From JAOUEA01 sp963821925 (GTDB taxonomy: Bacteria > Actinomycetota > UBA4738 > HRBIN12), in assembly GCA_963821925.1 (NCBI GenBank), contig CAWGFO010000012.1, positions 10,331 through 74,330 of the forward strand: DNA of 64,000 bases. The letters run 5' to 3'. Under the pieces are notes generated by a model. That model worked only from the letters and a program-made list of their open reading frames with translations. It was not told the origin of the DNA and searched no databases. The stretch's first letter is position 1. Every line of letters starts with the position of its first letter. Both the position numbers and the translations under genes were made by a program. This document shows positions 1 to 7,909 of this stretch, piece after piece.

Positions 1-747
1 GTCGGCGGGCGCGCTCCAGATCTCACTCGTCATCGAGACCAGGTCCCCGTTCACCGGCTCCCGCCCGCTGTTGTCGAACAGGATCCTCGATCCGTCGGGC
101 GACCATGTCGGGTTCCCGTCTTCGGTGGTGTCGGACGTGATCCGCTCCGGGTTCGTATCAGGCCCCCGGTTGCCCGGCGCCTCGGCGACGAAGATCTCGG
201 CCGACCCACTCCGGCCCGAGACGAACGCGACCCGCGAGCCGTCCGGGGACCAGGCCGGCTGGCTCACGGGGGATCGTGAGTTGATCGTCAGGAACCGCGC
301 GTGCTGCCCGTCGAGGCCGATAGCAGCGATCCGGTTCCCGGGACCACACCCTCCGCAGAAGCCGACGGTCGGATCCGCCGTCACGTACGCGATCGTGCGA
401 CCGTCCGGAGAGATCGCCAACCCGTGAGCGTCGTCCGGGAGGTCGACCGGCAGGTCCTCTACCGAACCGTCCAACCCCACGATCGAGGGCTGGAAACGCT
501 TCGGCACGACGACCGCGCCCGACGGCTGGGGCGACGTCCCGAGCGGCGCGGTCGGATCCGGCGACGGGTCGCTCAACGAGATGACGATGACGATCACCAC
601 CGCGGCGGCGACGGCGACGACAGCGAACGCGCCCGCCCTCGCGCGGCGGCGACGCCGGTCCTGCAGCCGGTGCTGCCGTTCCAGCCCGCCCTGCGGCGGT
701 TCCTTCGTGTCGGTCGCCACGCGGAACACCTCCTCGAGATCAGGCAT
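1..747 (-). CDS. PD40 beta-propeller membrane protein, C-terminus off the window
   Basis: Partial gene; the 3' end runs off the left edge, leaving 249 residues. Residues 1-36 are charged and cytoplasmic, 38-58 form one membrane anchor, and after a Pro/Ser-rich linker come TolB-like PD40 blades with the repeated motif SPDG (ISPDGRTIAYV, WSPDGSRVAFV, WSPDGSRILF). The ATG overlaps the stop codon region of the upstream sigma-factor gene by 8 bp, so the two are translationally coupled. By position it occupies the place where an anti-sigma factor is usual, but no zinc-binding anti-sigma motif is visible in the short cytoplasmic segment. An extracytoplasmic sensing role is inference. Confidence 0.8.
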   Translation of the reverse strand, partial: MPDLEEVFRVATDTKEPPQGGLERQHRLQDRRRRRARAGAFAVVAVAAAVVIVIVISLSDPSPDPTAPLGTSPQPSGAVVVPKRFQPSIVGLDGSVEDLPVDLPDDAHGLAISPDGRTIAYVTADPTVGFCGGCGPGNRIAAIGLDGQHARFLTINSRSPVSQPAWSPDGSRVAFVSGRSGSAEIFVAEAPGNRGPDTNPERITSDTTEDGNPTWSPDGSRILFDNSGREPVNGDLVSMTSEIWSAPAD

Positions 748-1270
748 CGTTCGATCCTTCCGTCGCTCGGAGCGCCTGCCGACCTTGCGTTGCGAGGGCG
801 CGCACGGTAGACGGGCGAACGCCCAGGATGTGGGCAGCCCGCTCGGACGGATAGCCCAGTAGGTCGACGAGGAGCAACGCCGCCCGCTGACGGGGCGTCA
901 GGCGCAACAACAACCTGCGGACCTCGACCCGCATGTCCGCGTCGGCGAACGGGTCACGCTCCTCGGTCACGGGGACCGTCCGTCGGGCGGCGATCACGGC
1001 GCGCCGACGCCGCATCCTCGCGCCGTTCAGCGCGGCGCGGAACAGGTAGCCCTCGGGGTCGTCCATCACGCTCACCTCGTCCCAGCGTTGCCAGAGCCGC
1101 AGGAACGCGTCCTGCGCGAGGTCCTCGGCGGCTCCGGCATCGCCGGTGACGAAGTACAGCGCCTTGAAGAGCCGGCGGTGATGCTCGACGAAGAACGCGT
1201 CGAAGCCCGCCTGCGCCCAGTTCTCGGCCCCCTCGAAGACCGTCGTGGCGATCCCTTCGTCCGATCGCAT
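740..1270 (-). CDS. ECF RNA polymerase sigma factor
   Basis: About 176 residues with region 2 (residues around 25-85; motifs RRLFKALYFVTGD and DLAQDAFLRLWQRW, the -10-binding and core-binding helices) and region 4 (around 110-165; LTPRQRAALLLVDLLGY followed by the helix-turn-helix ERAAHILGVRPSTVRALATQ). This is the SigE/SigJ-like layout without an extra C-terminal domain. Start is uncertain: ATG at 1270 has a GGGG run only one base away, and an in-frame GTG lies at 1285. It is the first gene of a two-gene unit with the membrane PD40 protein, so it probably responds to an envelope signal (inference). Confidence 0.88.
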   Translation of the reverse strand: MRSDEGIATTVFEGAENWAQAGFDAFFVEHHRRLFKALYFVTGDAGAAEDLAQDAFLRLWQRWDEVSVMDDPEGYLFRAALNGARMRRRRAVIAARRTVPVTEERDPFADADMRVEVRRLLLRLTPRQRAALLLVDLLGYPSERAAHILGVRPSTVRALATQGRQALRATEGSNDA

Positions 1271-1414
1271 ACCCCTTGAATGCACGGACGTGGGTTCGCG
1301 CTTAGACGGGCCTCCGTGTGGTCTGGCGATCCACGATCCCCCTGGTCACGGCCCGATGATACGGCCACCTCGGGCCCGTCAGCCGATCGGGCGGCGAGGG
1401 AGCATCATGGCCAG

Positions 1415-3061
1415 ATGGCTACGCCTGCCCGAACCGAGGCCCGACCTGCTTGGTCCTTCGCGCTGGCGCTGGCCGTCCCGCTGGCCGGGCTGGCGCTGCT
1501 GCTGGGGTTCCCGTCCCTCGACGCCCAGTGGGAGCACCATCCGTCGCACTTCTGGCTGGTGATCGGGGTCGCGCTCGTGAACGTCGCGTTCGGCCTGATC
1601 GTGAGCGAGGTGTCGCGCCGGAGCGGCGACGAGCGGCTCTTCCTGGTCTCGATGGTGCTCCTGACCAGCGCCGGCTTCCTCGCCTTGCATGCCCTGGCGA
1701 CACCTGGGGTGGTGCTGAGCGGGCCGAACGGCGGCTTCGTGCTGGCGACGCCGATCGGACTGCTCCTCGCGTCCGGGTTCGCGGCACTCTCAGGGATCGA
1801 GATGGACGATCGCACCGAGTCGATGTTGCGTCGGTGGCAATCCCCGATGCGGATCGGACTCGTGCTGGTGTTGCTCGTGTGGGCGGCCGCCTCGCTCGCG
1901 GGCGTTCCACCCCTGGACCGGGTGATCGAATCGGAACGAGCGCCGTGGATGCTGGCGCTGCTCCCGCTCGGCGTCGGGGCCTACGCCTTCGCCGCATGGC
2001 GATACCTGGCCATCTACCGGGAGCGCCGACGTCCGCTACCGCTCGCGGTGGCGGTCGCATTCGTGTTCCTCGCCGAGGCGCTGATCGCCATGGCGTTCGG
2101 TCGTGCCTGGCGGGCGTCGTGGTGGGAATGGCACGTGTTGATGGCGGTCGCCTTCGCCACGATCGTGGTCGCCGCGCGGCAGGAGTACCGACGCGCACCG
2201 TCGCTGTCAGGGACCTTCGGAGGCATCTACCTGCAACGCACGCTGGAACGCCTCGACGATCGCCAGTCATCTGCGCTCGCCGAGCTGGTGAGGGCCGATA
2301 CCGACGGCACGCTCGACACGACGGCTGCCGCCTTGCGCGAGCGAGGCTTCACGGCCCACGAGGTCGCGGTCATGACGGACTCGGCGCGTGAGCTGACTCG
2401 CATGGACGGTGTCCTGCGCCAGTACGTCGGTCCGCATCTCGCCGATCGCCTCGGCGCCGACCCCGCGTCGGCCGAGCTGGGGGGAGCGGAGCAAGAGGTA
2501 TCGGTGCTCTTCGCGGATCTCTCGGGATTCACGTCGTTCGCCGAGGGCAGATCGGCGACGGAGGTGATCGACATGCTGAACGCCTACTGGGGCGCGGTGG
2601 TTCCGTTCGTCGTCGATCGAGAAGGGGGACTCATCGAGCGCTTCGCCGGCGACGCGATCCTGGCGGTGTTCAACGCGCTGGGCGATCAGCCCGACCACGC
2701 CTCGAGGGCCGTCCGTGCGGCGATCGCGGTCCGGGACCGGTCCGCCGACGCACGGAGATCGGATGACTGGCCGCAGTTCCGCGTCGGGGTGAACACGGGG
2801 GTCGCGGCGATCGGCAACGTCGGCGCGGGGGCGCAGCGCTCGTTCGCGGTGATCGGCGACACGACCAACGTCGCCGCCCGCTTGCAGGGACTCTCCGCGC
2901 CCGGACACATCACGATCGGCGGTCGCACGCTGGACGAGGCGAACGCGGAGCCGGACGTGATCGTCGACGTCCGACCGCTGGGACCCGCCGATCTCAAGGG
3001 CAAGACCGAGCTAACGGACGCCTTCGAGCTGTTGTCCATCAGCGCCCCCGACGACGGGTGA
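1415..3061 (+). CDS. Membrane class III adenylate/guanylate cyclase
   Basis: 548 residues. About eight hydrophobic segments (near 13-32, 45-64, 75-95, 104-122, 143-163, 176-196, 206-226, 237-254) form a membrane module, a linker helix follows, and a class III cyclase catalytic domain fills about 360-545. Both metal aspartates are present (LFADLSGFTS and RFAGDAILAVF), as are the transition-state Asn/Arg (TTNVAARL). The substrate-lysine position is Arg (LIERFAGD) and the adenine-Asp position is Ser (RSFAVIGD), deviations common in class IIIb enzymes, so nucleotide preference is not certain. I chose the ATG at 1415 over an upstream GTG-type extension because the extension is low-complexity Arg/Pro. 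Confidence 0.87.
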   Translation: MATPARTEARPAWSFALALAVPLAGLALLLGFPSLDAQWEHHPSHFWLVIGVALVNVAFGLIVSEVSRRSGDERLFLVSMVLLTSAGFLALHALATPGVVLSGPNGGFVLATPIGLLLASGFAALSGIEMDDRTESMLRRWQSPMRIGLVLVLLVWAAASLAGVPPLDRVIESERAPWMLALLPLGVGAYAFAAWRYLAIYRERRRPLPLAVAVAFVFLAEALIAMAFGRAWRASWWEWHVLMAVAFATIVVAARQEYRRAPSLSGTFGGIYLQRTLERLDDRQSSALAELVRADTDGTLDTTAAALRERGFTAHEVAVMTDSARELTRMDGVLRQYVGPHLADRLGADPASAELGGAEQEVSVLFADLSGFTSFAEGRSATEVIDMLNAYWGAVVPFVVDREGGLIERFAGDAILAVFNALGDQPDHASRAVRAAIAVRDRSADARRSDDWPQFRVGVNTGVAAIGNVGAGAQRSFAVIGDTTNVAARLQGLSAPGHITIGGRTLDEANAEPDVIVDVRPLGPADLKGKTELTDAFELLSISAPDDG

Positions 3062-3083
3062 ACACGCGTGGGAGCATGGGGAC

Positions 3084-3371
3084 ATGGACAAGCTGCGGAA
3101 ACTCATCAAGTGGACGGGGATCGTCCTCGCGGCCGTGGCGATCGTGGAGCAGCTCCAGCGCCCCGCCGACGAGCGCACGTGGGAGGGGACCGTCGTCGGC
3201 TTCGTCCCCTACGACTTCCGTCCGCCGACGGTCGAGCGAGCGCGCAGCCGCTGGTGGAACCCCGACGAGCCCCGGCTCTTCGTCCCGCAGGTCTTCGGCG
3301 TCGGCTGGACGGTCAACGTCGCGCGGTTGATCCGCCTCGCCCGCGACCAGGCCGACGCCGAGGCCGCGTAG
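3084..3371 (+). CDS. Small DUF5808-type membrane protein
   Basis: 95 residues. A Lys-rich N-terminus precedes one short hydrophobic helix (about 9-22). The C-terminal half carries the motif RWWNPDEPRLFVPQVFGVG followed by WTVNVARL, which matches my recollection of the DUF5808 family (tryptophan-rich, NPDDPR..FVP..FG.GW..N). Function is unknown. It follows the cyclase gene by 22 bp on the same strand and could be cotranscribed. Confidence 0.65.
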   Translation: MDKLRKLIKWTGIVLAAVAIVEQLQRPADERTWEGTVVGFVPYDFRPPTVERARSRWWNPDEPRLFVPQVFGVGWTVNVARLIRLARDQADAEAA

Positions 3372-3479
3372 CGCCACTCCCGTTCGCGCCTCGCGCCTAC
3401 AGGTTCGAGGCCCCGACTGCCGATGCCTCTACCTCAGATCGGGGAGAGGGACATACCTCAGGCCGGGGAGGGCCACGCG

Positions 3480-3995
3480 ATGGACGCTCAGATCTCGATC
3501 CTGCCGCCGTCGGACCTGCAGGACGCGGAGCAGCAGTTGAAGGACGCGACGAGCGCGCTCGAGGACGCGCGGCTCGCCACCCGCGCCGCCGATTCCGTCC
3601 TCCGTGAGCGCCGCGCCGAGGAGTCCGAGGCGCAGGCCGCCTACGACCGCGCCTCCGGCAGGATCAAGGAGCTCTACGAAGAGGAGCGCCGACGCCTCGA
3701 GGAGGCGGCCCGGATCGCCGACGCTGCGCTGAAGCAGCTCGAGGGCAAGCTCCGATCCCTGAGGCCCGGCGAGGTCACGCCGAGCCCGCGACGGCTCGAG
3801 GCGGTCGCGGAGCTCGCGCCGCCCGCGGAACCTGCGCCGCCCGCGGAACCTGCGCCGCCCGCGGAACCTGCGCCGCCCGCGGAGACCGACGCCGTCGACC
3901 TCACGTCGATCCATGAGACGAACGCGGCGGAGGACTGGCTCGCCCAGCTCCAGGAGGAGTCCGAGCGCGAGCGCGGCGCGGCCGGCGACGCCTGA
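3480..3995 (+). CDS. Coiled-coil protein with PPAEPA repeats
   Basis: 171 residues, no membrane segment or recognised domain. Residues about 10-95 are a long, highly charged coiled coil (Glu/Ala/Arg heptads). A spacer of four PPAEPA hexapeptides follows, encoded by an 18-bp tandem repeat, then an acidic tail. The ATG at 3480 is chosen because GGGGAGGG lies 7 nt upstream; the frame is open 57 nt further upstream but lacks an SD. Structural or scaffold role is a guess; I do not recognise a family. Confidence 0.7.
   Translation: MDAQISILPPSDLQDAEQQLKDATSALEDARLATRAADSVLRERRAEESEAQAAYDRASGRIKELYEEERRRLEEAARIADAALKQLEGKLRSLRPGEVTPSPRRLEAVAELAPPAEPAPPAEPAPPAEPAPPAETDAVDLTSIHETNAAEDWLAQLQEESERERGAAGDA
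3816..3887 (+). repeat. 18-bp tandem repeat, four copies
   Basis: Unit GCGCCGCCCGCGGAACCT occurs three times exactly (3816-3833, 3834-3851, 3852-3869) and a fourth time with changes at its end (3870-3887). It encodes the in-frame hexapeptide APPAEP in the coiled-coil protein. Exact copies suggest recent slippage expansion. Confidence 0.95.
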
Positions 3996-4029
3996 CCCGC
4001 GTGGGTGCGGCACCGCCTCCGGGCGGTGG

Positions 4030-4698
4030 TCACCCACTCGGCGGACGTGCCGTGACGTGCTTCGTTCCCGCCGCGCCCCGTTGCTTCCGAGCCCGGATCG
4101 CGAGGGCGAAGAGGACGGCAGCGACCGTGCCGGCCGCGAGCTCGACGCGCCACACGGCGGTCGACCGGTACGAAAGCTGCCCTGTCAGCAAGAGTGCGAC
4201 GGGCTCCAGGCACAGGACGCCGGCGACGATCGCGGCGCTCACCCACGACCGGTGTACCCTCCACCGCTGACCCAGGAGCCCGAAGAGCGGGCCCGTCATC
4301 AGGCCGGTCAGGATGTACGCGGGGTTGTACCCCGTCGACGCGATCGCGACCACGCCCGTGGTGAAGCGCTCAACGGACCACGGGTGGATCTCCAGCGGGC
4401 TGTACGTCATCGCGAAGTAGCCGACCAGCGCCGCCACCGTCGCCAGGAGGCCGAGGACCATCGCTCTCCGTGGCCGGTCCTGCGTCAGGCCCGCCACGAA
4501 CGCGACGAGGAGCCAGGGGGCCGACATCAGGGAGGCGGACGACGCCCAGGGTCCGAGCGCCGACCGGCTGCCGAGGTACTGATCCGCCGCACCGAAGGCG
4601 AAGGCACAGAGTGCCGTGATGATGATCGTCACCGGAGAACGATAACGCGGCCCTACCGATAGCCGTTCCCCACCCAACTCGATCGTGCGAGGATCCAC
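4030..4698 (-). CDS. DUF6518-like integral membrane protein
   Basis: 222 residues with six or seven hydrophobic segments spread over residues 20-205 and a basic C-terminal tail. The pattern FGAADQYLGSR, then PWLLVAFVAGLT, a short basic loop, LLATVAALVGYFAM and late GLLGQRW resembles the actinobacterial DUF6518 family. Function unknown. The start is GTG at 4698 without a clear SD; no better start is visible. It is divergent from the PAP2-kinase gene, the two starts being 16 bp apart. Confidence 0.7.
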   Translation of the reverse strand: MDPRTIELGGERLSVGPRYRSPVTIIITALCAFAFGAADQYLGSRSALGPWASSASLMSAPWLLVAFVAGLTQDRPRRAMVLGLLATVAALVGYFAMTYSPLEIHPWSVERFTTGVVAIASTGYNPAYILTGLMTGPLFGLLGQRWRVHRSWVSAAIVAGVLCLEPVALLLTGQLSYRSTAVWRVELAAGTVAAVLFALAIRARKQRGAAGTKHVTARPPSG

Positions 4699-4714
4699 GC
4701 GGAGGGGCGACGGC

Positions 4715-6799
4715 GTGGATCAGCGTGAACAAGGGGCGAGCCCGGCAACCGACACGGGCGTCGCCACCCACCGACGCCGTCGGCCGACGGGCGCGCCCCC
4801 GCCGCTGCCCAAACAGATCGGCTCCACCGGCTGGGCCTGGCTGATCCTGCTCCTGGCCGTGGTCGTGACCGGCTGCTTCTGGCTCCGCTTCGATCCCGGA
4901 CCGCTCGACCGGTTCGACGGCTGGATCACCGACGTCGTGACCTCCTTCCGGGCGGGATGGCTCGACGCGATCGCACGCCAGGTGCACACGATCGGCTCCC
5001 GTGTCGGGTTCGCGCTCCTCGGGTTGGCCCTCGTGCTCTCGACCGCCTGGTTCCGCCGGTGGCGTCACCTCGTGATCTGGGCGATCGCGCTCGGCATCGC
5101 GGGCGCGCTCCTCCAGGGGCTCGAACTGGTCTCCCTGCGGCCGCGGCCGTTCGGCGTGCGGCAACTCGCGAGTTGGGAGAGCTACGCGACGCCGTCGATC
5201 CCGGTTGGCGCGATCGCGATCCTAACGATCGGCGCCACGTACATGCTGGTCGTGCCCGGACGGCCCCGCGACTGGGCGAAGCTGGCGACGGCGGCCGCGA
5301 TCACGATCACGGGGCTGCTGCGGATCTACCTGGGCGTCGACCACTTCACCGACGTCGCGTTCGGCGCGATCGTCGGGGTGTCGATCCCCTTGGTCGCCTT
5401 CCGCGCGTTCGCCCCGAACGACATCTTCCCGGTCGCGTACGGCCGACGCGGCAAGAGCGCGCACCTCGACGTCAGCGGGCGCCGGGGCGAGGCGATCCGC
5501 ACCGCATCGGAGGACCAGCTCGGCATGACGGTGCACGACGTCCAGCCGGTCGGGCTCGAGGGCTCCGGCGGTTCGACCCCGCTGAAGCTCACCGTGACCG
5601 ACGAGCAGGGCCGCGAGCGCACGATCTTCGGCAAGCTCTACGCGAACAGCCACGTCCGCGCGGACCGCTGGTACAAGCTCGGCCGCACGATGCTCTACGG
5701 ACGGCTCGAGGACGAGACGCCGTTCGGCACCGTCCGCCGGTTCGTCGAGTACGAGGACTACACGCTGCGCACGCTCGGCGACTACGGGTTCCCGACGCCC
5801 GAGCCGCTCGGCATCGCCGAGATCACGCCCGAACGCGAGTACCTGATCGCGATGGACTTCTTCGACGACGCCGTCGAGATCGGCGAGGCCGAGGTCGACG
5901 CGCGCGTGATCGACGAGGGCCTCGCGATGATCCGCCGGATGTGGGACCTCGGGCTCGCTCACCGCGACATCAAGCCGGCGAACCTGATGGTGCAGCGCGG
6001 AGCGCTGAAGCTGATCGACGTGTTCTTCGTGCAGGTCCGGCCCTCGCCGTGGCGCCAGGCCGTCGACCTCGGGAACATGATGCTCGTGCTCGCGCTGCGG
6101 TCGGACGCGCGGACCGTCTACGACGCCGCCCTCCGGTACTTCACGCCCGACGACCTGGCCGAGGCGTTCGCGGCGACCCGCGGCGTCGCGAGCCCCACGC
6201 AGCTCCGTCAGCACATGAAGGAGGACGGGCGCGACCTGCTCGCCGAGTTCCGGGCGATGGCCCCCGAGCGCCGGCCGATCGCGGTGCAGCGATGGAGCGT
6301 CCGCCGGGTCGTGCTGATCGTCGCGACGCTCGGGCTGCTCCTGCTCTCGGGCCTGACCGGTCTGGCCCTGCTGTTCCCCTCCCGAGGCACGGTGACGACG
6401 CCGAACTGCGGTACCGGGCAGGCGATGCAGCTGATGGCCCAGGCGGTGCCGAGCGCCACCATGCTCCCCTGCGTCGAGGACCTGCCGGTCGGATGGAGCG
6501 TCGGCTCGGCCGAGACGATCCGGGGCACGGCGACCTTCGATGTCGGCGTCGACGGCGGATCGAACCTGCCCGTGACGGTGACCCTCACCGCGACCTGCCC
6601 GGCGCCGGTCGAGGGGACCGACCAGATCCCGATCGAGGGCGGCTGCGTGACCGTCGTCCGAGCGCTCGACGACCCGGGCGTGCCGTCGTTCGCGCCGGAG
6701 CGTGGCCTGTCCTTCACCCCCCGCGAGGAGCTCGTCGCCGCGGTCGCCGCCGAAGACGACCAGGTCCTCTGCGGCGCGCTCGCCCCTCCGTGCCCGTAG
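4715..6799 (+). CDS. PAP2-like membrane domain fused to a kinase-like domain
   Basis: 694 residues. GTG at 4715 is set by GGAGGGG 7 nt upstream. Residues about 40-230 are a six-helix PAP2 (phosphatidic acid phosphatase) module. LRPRP is recognisable, but the PSGH motif reads PSIPVGA and the usual H..SD motif reads GVDHFTD with Asp where the catalytic His should be, so phosphatase chemistry looks lost. Residues about 270-500 are a RIO/lipopolysaccharide-kinase-like fold with a candidate ATP Lys (IFGKLYA), catalytic loop HRDIKPANLM near 416, and LIDVFF in place of DFG. A transmembrane helix (about 530-553) leads to a 140-residue extracytoplasmic tail containing several cysteines. Substrate unknown; a lipid or cell-wall role is inference. 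Confidence 0.82.
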   Translation: MDQREQGASPATDTGVATHRRRRPTGAPPPLPKQIGSTGWAWLILLLAVVVTGCFWLRFDPGPLDRFDGWITDVVTSFRAGWLDAIARQVHTIGSRVGFALLGLALVLSTAWFRRWRHLVIWAIALGIAGALLQGLELVSLRPRPFGVRQLASWESYATPSIPVGAIAILTIGATYMLVVPGRPRDWAKLATAAAITITGLLRIYLGVDHFTDVAFGAIVGVSIPLVAFRAFAPNDIFPVAYGRRGKSAHLDVSGRRGEAIRTASEDQLGMTVHDVQPVGLEGSGGSTPLKLTVTDEQGRERTIFGKLYANSHVRADRWYKLGRTMLYGRLEDETPFGTVRRFVEYEDYTLRTLGDYGFPTPEPLGIAEITPEREYLIAMDFFDDAVEIGEAEVDARVIDEGLAMIRRMWDLGLAHRDIKPANLMVQRGALKLIDVFFVQVRPSPWRQAVDLGNMMLVLALRSDARTVYDAALRYFTPDDLAEAFAATRGVASPTQLRQHMKEDGRDLLAEFRAMAPERRPIAVQRWSVRRVVLIVATLGLLLLSGLTGLALLFPSRGTVTTPNCGTGQAMQLMAQAVPSATMLPCVEDLPVGWSVGSAETIRGTATFDVGVDGGSNLPVTVTLTATCPAPVEGTDQIPIEGGCVTVVRALDDPGVPSFAPERGLSFTPREELVAAVAAEDDQVLCGALAPPCP

Positions 6800-6931
6800 C
6801 GGGACGCGACGCAGACCGAGCGCTTCTAGGGCGAATGGCGGATGCGCGGCGGTCGGGGCAGGAGCATCCTGGCCGACGTCGGGTGGGGCGTGTGGCATCC
6901 CCGCCGGCCGCCGGGAGCTCCGGACGTGGGA

Positions 6932-7855
6932 CTATCCCGTCGGCTGGGCGCTCGCGCCCTGCCCGCCCACGTCAGGCGACATGTGGTCGAGGGAGGGATG
7001 GACCCCCTCGGCGACCGTGTAGAGGCGTCCGGTGGCGGCCTCGATCGCGATCGCCTCGGCGCCGGTCGCGACGGCGACCGGACACCCCTTGGCCCGGAGC
7101 GTCGACTCCACCCGTCGATCGCCCGACCACGGAAAGAGGCGTGCACCGAAGTAGTTGAGGACGACGATGCCCTGGGGCCCGCTGTCCGCCGCCGTGACGA
7201 GCCCCAGCGGCACCGTCCCCACGCGGCGGAGCATCCGCGAGGCGCCGTCCTCGACCGAGGAGATATCCGCGCGGTAGACGACGCCGTACCGACGGAACAG
7301 CTTCGTGATGACGTACAGGGCGCCGTGGTCGGCGTCGACCAGCATCGCCTCGGCGTCGTGCGGACCGTCCTCGTAGCGGAGGCTCAGGACGTTCGCGACC
7401 ACCGATGACGCCGTGAGCGCGGGCTCGGGGAACCAGTACGCCTGGACGCCCGCGCGTTCGGCATCGTTGTCGCCGATGTCGCCGATCCACAGGATGCCGT
7501 CGGCGAGCGCGATGTCCTCCCAGTCGTCGTTCACGGCGCCCAGCACCGCGATGGTCGCCTTCACCCGGCCGGCACGGTCGATCGCCACGACGGCCGGTGG
7601 GTTGCCCGAGTCCTCCTGGACCCAGAAGACGTCGTCGCTCGGGCTGGCGACGATCCCCGAGATCTCATCCAGCAGGGCGTCCCGTACCCGGCCACCGGAT
7701 CTCGGCGTCGAGTACGAGGGGCATCGGGACGGTGAGGACGAGGGGGCCTCGACCGGGGGGACGGGCGCGCCGGTGCACGCGGCCGCGAGCAGAAGCACGC
7801 CGGCCGCGAGCACGCACAGCCGGGCGCGGGCTCCTGGGGTTCCGCCGGCACGCAT
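6932..7855 (-). CDS. Secreted lipoprotein, propeller-like
   Basis: 307 residues. A basic N-terminus, hydrophobic stretch and lipobox LLAAAC at about residues 22-27 mark a lipoprotein, followed by a Pro/Ser-rich linker. The remainder has repeated beta-strand segments containing aromatic and acidic pairs (DDVFWVQEDSGNPPAVVAIDR, DDWEDIALADGILWIGDIGDND, AEAMLVDADHGALYVITK) resembling a beta-propeller. Function is unknown. ATG at 7855 has AGGA about 10 nt upstream. It is divergent from the next cyclase gene and convergent with the PAP2-kinase gene; the 132-bp gap 6800-6931 holds nothing recognisable. Confidence 0.72.
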   Translation of the reverse strand: MRAGGTPGARARLCVLAAGVLLLAAACTGAPVPPVEAPSSSPSRCPSYSTPRSGGRVRDALLDEISGIVASPSDDVFWVQEDSGNPPAVVAIDRAGRVKATIAVLGAVNDDWEDIALADGILWIGDIGDNDAERAGVQAYWFPEPALTASSVVANVLSLRYEDGPHDAEAMLVDADHGALYVITKLFRRYGVVYRADISSVEDGASRMLRRVGTVPLGLVTAADSGPQGIVVLNYFGARLFPWSGDRRVESTLRAKGCPVAVATGAEAIAIEAATGRLYTVAEGVHPSLDHMSPDVGGQGASAQPTG

Positions 7856-7909
7856 AAGGGTTCATCCTGATGGATTCGGAGCGGGTCGAACGGGGTCGGG
7901 GGGAATCAC

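Noticed and set aside
3816..3887. Short tandem array as a CRISPR candidate
   Set aside because: 18-bp units with no spacers, inside a coding frame; it is a peptide repeat.
5222..6898. Long minus-strand frame opposite the PAP2-kinase gene
   Set aside because: Antisense shadow: no start with SD, no domain, and the plus-strand gene has clear motifs throughout.
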